A stretch of 17,666 nucleotides of DNA, taken from the NCBI GenBank assembly GCA_910578495.1, contig CAJTRE010000005.1:80326-97991 (forward strand). Direction: 5' to 3'. Under the pieces are notes generated by a model. That model ran no database searches. It was given only the letters and a program-made list of their open reading frames with translations, and was not told where the DNA came from. A program made the translations under genes and the position numbers. Of this stretch, positions 14,620 to 17,666 are shown one piece after another. The first letter of the stretch is position 1, and every line of letters starts with the position of its first letter. This DNA is from an uncultured Dorea sp. Its GTDB lineage: Bacteria; Bacillota; Clostridia; Lachnospirales; Lachnospiraceae.

Positions 14620-15789
14620 ATGTTTAATCGTAATGGAATGCCTTCAGAAGGGACGAAAGAACAGAGAAAGAAATTCAAGCCCGCACCCGGACGCCGTAGG
14701 ATATTAGCCTGTGTCGGCGTTCTGGCAGTGGTAGCAGCGTTTATGCTGTTTATTACTTTGCAGACATATAGCACAGCAAGAATTTCAGATACATATAAGA
14801 TCAGTGGGGGAGCCGACGGCAGATATGAAAAATTTGCAGAGGGAGTATTGAAATACAGCCGGGACGGTATTGCCTATTTGGATCAAAAAGGAGAAGAAAA
14901 ATGGAACCAGTCGTGTCAGATTAAAAATCCTTTTGTGGAAATAAATGATGTGTCGGCGGCGGTTGCAGATAAGGGTGGCAATAATATTATGATTTTTCAG
15001 GAAGAGGGGATGATAGGAGAGATTGAGACCGCACTTCCGATTGAGCGCATGGCGGTATCTGAGCAGGGAATAGTCGCCGTTATTTTGAAAAATGGTTCGA
15101 CCCCGAGTATTGTCTGCTATGATGTGAAAGGCAATATTCTGGTAGAACATCAGGCGTCTTTTGACGGAACGGGGTATCCGTTGGATGTGTCAATTGCACC
15201 GAACGGCGAAGTTATGCAGGTAGTGTATATGCAGGTGAAGAGCAGTGGGATTGAGTCTAAAGCGGCTTACTATAATTTCGGCGAGAAAGGAGAAACAGCA
15301 ACAGATCATGAGGTTGCATCAAAGGAGTATAACAACAGCGTTGCCGTCTCGGGATTTTTTATGACGCAGCAGGTTTCGGCGGTTGTTGGAGATAACTGTC
15401 TGACATTGTTTAAAGGAAAGGAGGTTCCGGAAGAAGTAACGACGGTTACAATAGAAAAAGAGATACAGAGTGTTTTCCATAATGATGCCTATATCGGGAT
15501 GATCTTGAAAAACGAGGGGAGCGGCGGCTATGAACTGCGTGTTTATAATAAATCCGGAAAAAAAGTAATGTCAAAGGATTTTTCCGAAAGTTATAAGAAT
15601 GCAGAAATATACGGCGGCCAGATAGTCATGTATGACGGTAAGCAATGTTGTGTGTACCTGCGCAGCGGTATTTTGAAATTCAAAGGGGAACTGGATAATA
15701 ATATTTTAGAGATATTTCCAATTAAGGGGGTAAACAAGTACATTGTGATGAATGCAAATGGTATGGAACATATGCGATTTGTGAAATAA
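14620..15789 (+). CDS. DUF5711-like membrane-anchored beta-propeller-type protein
   Basis: From the ATG at 14620 the protein has 389 residues. A basic N-terminus (GRRR, 24-27) precedes a single membrane segment (about 28-48), giving an N-in orientation with an outside domain. That domain (about 60-389) is made of repeated beta-strand blocks such as GIAYLDQKGEEKW, QGIVAVILKNG and GGQIVMYDGKQCCVYLRSG, which read like blades of a propeller. It looks like the DUF5711 family common in Lachnospiraceae, recalled and not searched. Function is unknown. I chose this start for its AAGGGGAG site and the promoter at 14582-14590; in-frame ATGs at 14581 and 14599 are less likely. It sits between the LysM protein and a CvpA-family protein 9 nt downstream, so a shared envelope role is likely. 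Confidence 0.75.
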   Translation: MFNRNGMPSEGTKEQRKKFKPAPGRRRILACVGVLAVVAAFMLFITLQTYSTARISDTYKISGGADGRYEKFAEGVLKYSRDGIAYLDQKGEEKWNQSCQIKNPFVEINDVSAAVADKGGNNIMIFQEEGMIGEIETALPIERMAVSEQGIVAVILKNGSTPSIVCYDVKGNILVEHQASFDGTGYPLDVSIAPNGEVMQVVYMQVKSSGIESKAAYYNFGEKGETATDHEVASKEYNNSVAVSGFFMTQQVSAVVGDNCLTLFKGKEVPEEVTTVTIEKEIQSVFHNDAYIGMILKNEGSGGYELRVYNKSGKKVMSKDFSESYKNAEIYGGQIVMYDGKQCCVYLRSGILKFKGELDNNILEIFPIKGVNKYIVMNANGMEHMRFVK

Positions 15790-15798
15790 GGAGACAAT

Positions 15799-16710
15799 AT
15801 GGACTGGATAGTATTTGTAATAGGCGGCATATTTCTGATTTGCTTTGCAGTAGGAATTTATAGAGGGGCGATTAAAATAGCAGTGTCCCTTGCCACAACT
15901 TTGTTGACAGTGCTGATCACATTTTTTGCAACTCCGATGGTTGCGGATTTGATCATGGAAAAGACTCCGATGGATGATATGATTAAGGAGCAGGTAGTGT
16001 CAGCCATGGTGGGCACGGCAACAGAGCAGGTGAAAGAGGGTGTGGGACTTACAGAAGATAAGGTGAAAAAGGTTCTGAATGCGGCCGGTGTTACGGAAGA
16101 AATGCTGGAAGAACATGGAGTTTCAATAGAAGATATTGTCAATGGCAAGGTAGATCGTGAGACTCTGGCTGAATATGGCGTGTCCCGAAATCTTCTGGAT
16201 GGTCTTGGAAATAAAGGAAAAGAAGAAGCCAAAGAGAATATGGAAGAGGCGGATATACCAAAAGATCTGCAGTTTGAAGCAATTGAAATGGCGGAGCTTC
16301 CGGACGTTTTTAAGTCTATGCTGATAGACAATAATAATGATGTGATTTATAAAAAATTGGGTGTAGAAACATTTGCGCAGTATGTAGGCGCCCTCTTGTC
16401 TCATTTGATCATTCGGATTGTAGCGTTCTTGTGTACATTTTTGATTGTGACGATTATATTGCGTGCGGTTGTGTTTGCGCTTGATATAGTGGCGAATCTT
16501 CCGGTGCTTGGACTTGTAAACCGTCTCGCCGGTGGTGCGGTGGGTATCGCTGTTGCACTTATAATTGTGTGGATTCTCTATATTATTATTACGCTGCTCT
16601 ACGTAACGGAGTTTGGGCAGGAGATGTACCAGGTTATCCAGAATAACGAGGTCTTGAAAATGATATACGAATTTAATCCGCTTATGAAGATAGCAATGAA
16701 TATTATGTAG
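15799..16710 (+). CDS. CvpA-family membrane protein with large inserted loop
   Basis: The 303-residue protein shows the CvpA arrangement: two N-terminal helices (3-20, 26-47) with a GIYRGAIK turn, and two C-terminal helices (about 198-225 and 243-268) joined by LPVLGLVNRLAGGAVG. CvpA proteins are about 160-180 residues. The excess is a hydrophilic insert at about 50-195 carrying short GV(T/S)-led repeats (GLTEDKVKKVL 83-93, GVTEEMLEEH 97-106, GVSIEDIVNG 107-116, GVSRNLLDGL 127-136). CvpA relatives are linked to colicin V production, envelope stress and biofilm traits, with no settled mechanism. AAGGAG precedes the ATG, 9 nt after the DUF5711-like gene, so the two are co-translated. The insert may face the outside; topology is inferred. 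Confidence 0.82.
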   Translation: MDWIVFVIGGIFLICFAVGIYRGAIKIAVSLATTLLTVLITFFATPMVADLIMEKTPMDDMIKEQVVSAMVGTATEQVKEGVGLTEDKVKKVLNAAGVTEEMLEEHGVSIEDIVNGKVDRETLAEYGVSRNLLDGLGNKGKEEAKENMEEADIPKDLQFEAIEMAELPDVFKSMLIDNNNDVIYKKLGVETFAQYVGALLSHLIIRIVAFLCTFLIVTIILRAVVFALDIVANLPVLGLVNRLAGGAVGIAVALIIVWILYIIITLLYVTEFGQEMYQVIQNNEVLKMIYEFNPLMKIAMNIM

Positions 16711-16720
16711 TGTGAAATGG

Positions 16721-16749
16721 TTGCATTTTCCATGATCTCATTTTATAAT
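16721..16749 (+). promoter_or_regulatory. Sigma-A-type promoter before the YjfB-like gene
   Basis: TTGCAT (16721-16726) and TATAAT (16744-16749) are spaced by 17 nt, which is close to consensus, and would give an untranslated leader of about 80 nt. I looked for a sigma-D (motility) promoter in the same gap and did not find a convincing one. Confidence 0.6.
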
Positions 16750-16836
16750 AAAAAGAGACGAATATTTCTTATTGTAGGAAGTGAGTATTTAAAATTCCAA
16801 AGCTTTCTATAAGGAGATTGAAAGGAGGGGGCAATT

Positions 16837-17019
16837 ATGGATGTGGCAGCGGCAAGTATGAGTCTGGCAAATTGGAAACTGGGAATGGCAGTCGGAACTT
16901 CTGTAACCAAAAAAGCAATGGAGTCGGCTGAGATGAACGCAGAGGCACTTGTAGAAATGTTGGAAGTGGTGGATCAGATAGCTGTTTCGGGCGATAATAT
17001 TATTGACGTTCGGGCTTAG
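16837..17019 (+). CDS. YjfB-like small putative motility protein
   Basis: The 60-residue protein resembles the YjfB family (often annotated as putative motility protein). It has the MD-A-S N-terminus, a central helix with K-AM-SAEMNAEALVEML (about 36-52 region), and an acidic C-terminal tail ending NIIDVRA. No signal peptide or membrane segment is visible. A very strong AAAGGAGGGGG ribosome site precedes the ATG. It has its own promoter and terminator, so it is a single-gene unit between the CvpA-family gene and the rRNA operon. The biochemical role of the family is not known to me, and no flagellar genes are nearby. Confidence 0.75.
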   Translation: MDVAAASMSLANWKLGMAVGTSVTKKAMESAEMNAEALVEMLEVVDQIAVSGDNIIDVRA

Positions 17020-17053
17020 AATACATATTTTATATTGAGAAATGTGTTGAAGT

Positions 17054-17099
17054 GAGGGTGTTGTGCAATCATCTGAAAAGGTAATTGCGCAATGCCCTC
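17054..17099 (+). terminator. Terminator after the YjfB-like gene
   Basis: GAGGGTGTTGTGCAAT (17054-17069) pairs with ATTGCGCAATGCCCTC (17084-17099) over 16 positions with three G-T wobbles and a 14-nt loop, followed by GTTCTATATTT. The wobbles favour function as RNA on the plus strand. It insulates the rRNA promoters downstream. Confidence 0.75.
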
Positions 17100-17178
17100 G
17101 TTCTATATTTGAATAGCACGTTAGTGCGGTTTTGCGAGCGGCGCAGCTGAATAGTTACAAAAAAATCTAAAAAATATA

Positions 17179-17207
17179 TTGACAAGATGAACAGTGTATG
17201 CTATTCT
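17179..17207 (+). promoter_or_regulatory. rRNA operon promoter P1
   Basis: TTGACA (17179-17184) and TATTCT (17202-17207) are spaced by 17 nt. The AT-rich run before it (17160-17178) could serve as an UP element. A hairpin CTGTCGC/GCGACAG (17215-17221 with 17238-17244) lies at the expected transcript start. Confidence 0.85.
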
Positions 17208-17292
17208 AATTTAGCTGTCGCGGAAACACATTAAAAAGCGACAGGAAAAATAGAAGAATAAAAAATAAGGCGAAAAAAACTTAAAAAAGTTG

Positions 17293-17321
17293 TTGACAAG
17301 ATGAAACGCCTGTGTTATTCT
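17293..17321 (+). promoter_or_regulatory. rRNA operon promoter P2
   Basis: TTGACA (17293-17298) and TATTCT (17316-17321) are spaced by 17 nt. The context closely copies P1 (TTGACAAGATGAA and TATTCTAAT are shared), 114 bp downstream, and again a GCTGTC-led hairpin (17328-17345) follows. Confidence 0.85.
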
Positions 17322-17325
17322 AATA

Positions 17326-17666
17326 TGGCTGTCGCAAGAGACGGCAAACAACCAAGAACCTTGATAATTAAATAATAGACAACAACCCTGAAGATTTCTT
17401 TAAGAGATATTCAGAGAACAGTTTTGAACTGTGTGAATGAAACAGTTCAAACAACCTTATAACAGTAAAAGGGATAAGAAAGCTAGTAGTTTTCTTGGAC
17501 TGGAACGAACGAAACAAATCCATGCGAATGGGTTTGAAGTAAGCTCCTGCGGCATAAGGCAGAGGAAGCTCCGACAGCGCTAAGCTCGTGGGGGACCTCG
17601 CTAAGAGCTGCGGAGCGTATACGAACTAAGGCCTGTGAAAGACCAGACCTGAGTTCTTTATACGAG
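17326..17666 (+). ncRNA. rRNA operon 5' leader, ending at the 16S boundary
   Basis: The transcript leader of about 340 nt from P2 has no open gene. It contains a CCTTGATAATTAAATAA stretch near 17360 resembling the anti-termination region of Firmicute rRNA leaders, a 10-bp stem TTTGAACTGT/ACAGTTCAAA (17423-17432 with 17442-17451), and a hairpin right at the end: CGTATA (17616-17621) with TATACG (17659-17664), GAACT (17623-17627) with AGTTC (17652-17656), plus inner pairs. The last bases, ACGAG, match the usual run-in to 16S rRNA (GAGAGTTTGAT). The 16S gene itself would start at or just beyond the edge. Confidence 0.75.

Noticed and set aside
15858..16331. 157-codon minus-strand frame in the CvpA gene
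   Set aside because: Ser-rich shadow of the charged insert, without a ribosome site or promoter.
16711..16836. Sigma-D motility promoter before the YjfB-like gene
   Set aside because: No TAAA plus GCCGATA-type pair at the right spacing was found, while a good sigma-A-type pair is present.
1..17666. CRISPR array, tRNA genes, insertion sequence or phage genes
   Set aside because: No regularly spaced repeats, tRNA-like cloverleafs, transposase or phage-type frames were seen.

Overview
The window looks like chromosomal DNA from a low-to-moderate GC Firmicute of the class Clostridia, most likely a Lachnospiraceae-type gut anaerobe. Support comes from strong AGGAGG-type ribosome sites, the dnaX-ybaB-recR order, a split transketolase, a DUF5711-type protein, a YjfB-type small protein and a clostridial rRNA promoter region. 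This placement is inference; no 16S sequence is present to confirm it.

Layout. (1) 1-553, minus: the N-terminal part of methionine aminopeptidase, cut by the window edge. (2) 710-5575, plus: pfkA (6-phosphofructokinase of an unusual signature), dnaX, ybaB/ebfC, recR and a LacI-family regulator, closely spaced and probably largely co-transcribed. (3) 5843-8369, plus: a pentose-phosphate operon of a small transaldolase and a two-subunit transketolase, with a strong promoter preceded by an AT-rich repeat array. A long inverted repeat carrying a cre-like sequence lies between transaldolase and transketolase. (4) 8476-12381, minus, with a divergent regulator at 12561-13223: an accessory module of RidA, a PLP aminotransferase, a DUF819-type membrane transporter and an AstE/AspA-like zinc acyl-hydrolase, presumably controlled by the YheO/DauR-type regulator. 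It reads as an uptake and deacylation/deamination route for an unidentified amino-acid derivative. (5) 13483-16710, plus: three envelope genes, namely a LysM protein whose cytoplasmic half resembles a catalytically dead JAB/MPN domain, a DUF5711-like membrane-anchored propeller-type protein, and a CvpA-family membrane protein with a large insertion. (6) 16837-17019: a YjfB-like small protein with its own promoter and terminator. (7) 17100-17666: tandem rRNA promoters and a structured leader ending at what looks like the first bases of 16S rRNA.

How the parts fit. pfkA, transaldolase and transketolase are all sugar-phosphate enzymes, and the LacI-family gene lies between them, so local control of glycolysis/pentose-phosphate flow is plausible. 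dnaX, ybaB and recR form the usual replication/repair group. The 8.4-13.2 kb module runs against its surroundings, has its own regulator and terminators, and is the most accessory-looking part. The best candidates for something little described are that module with its palindromic operator candidate, and the LysM/pseudo-MPN, DUF5711, CvpA trio.
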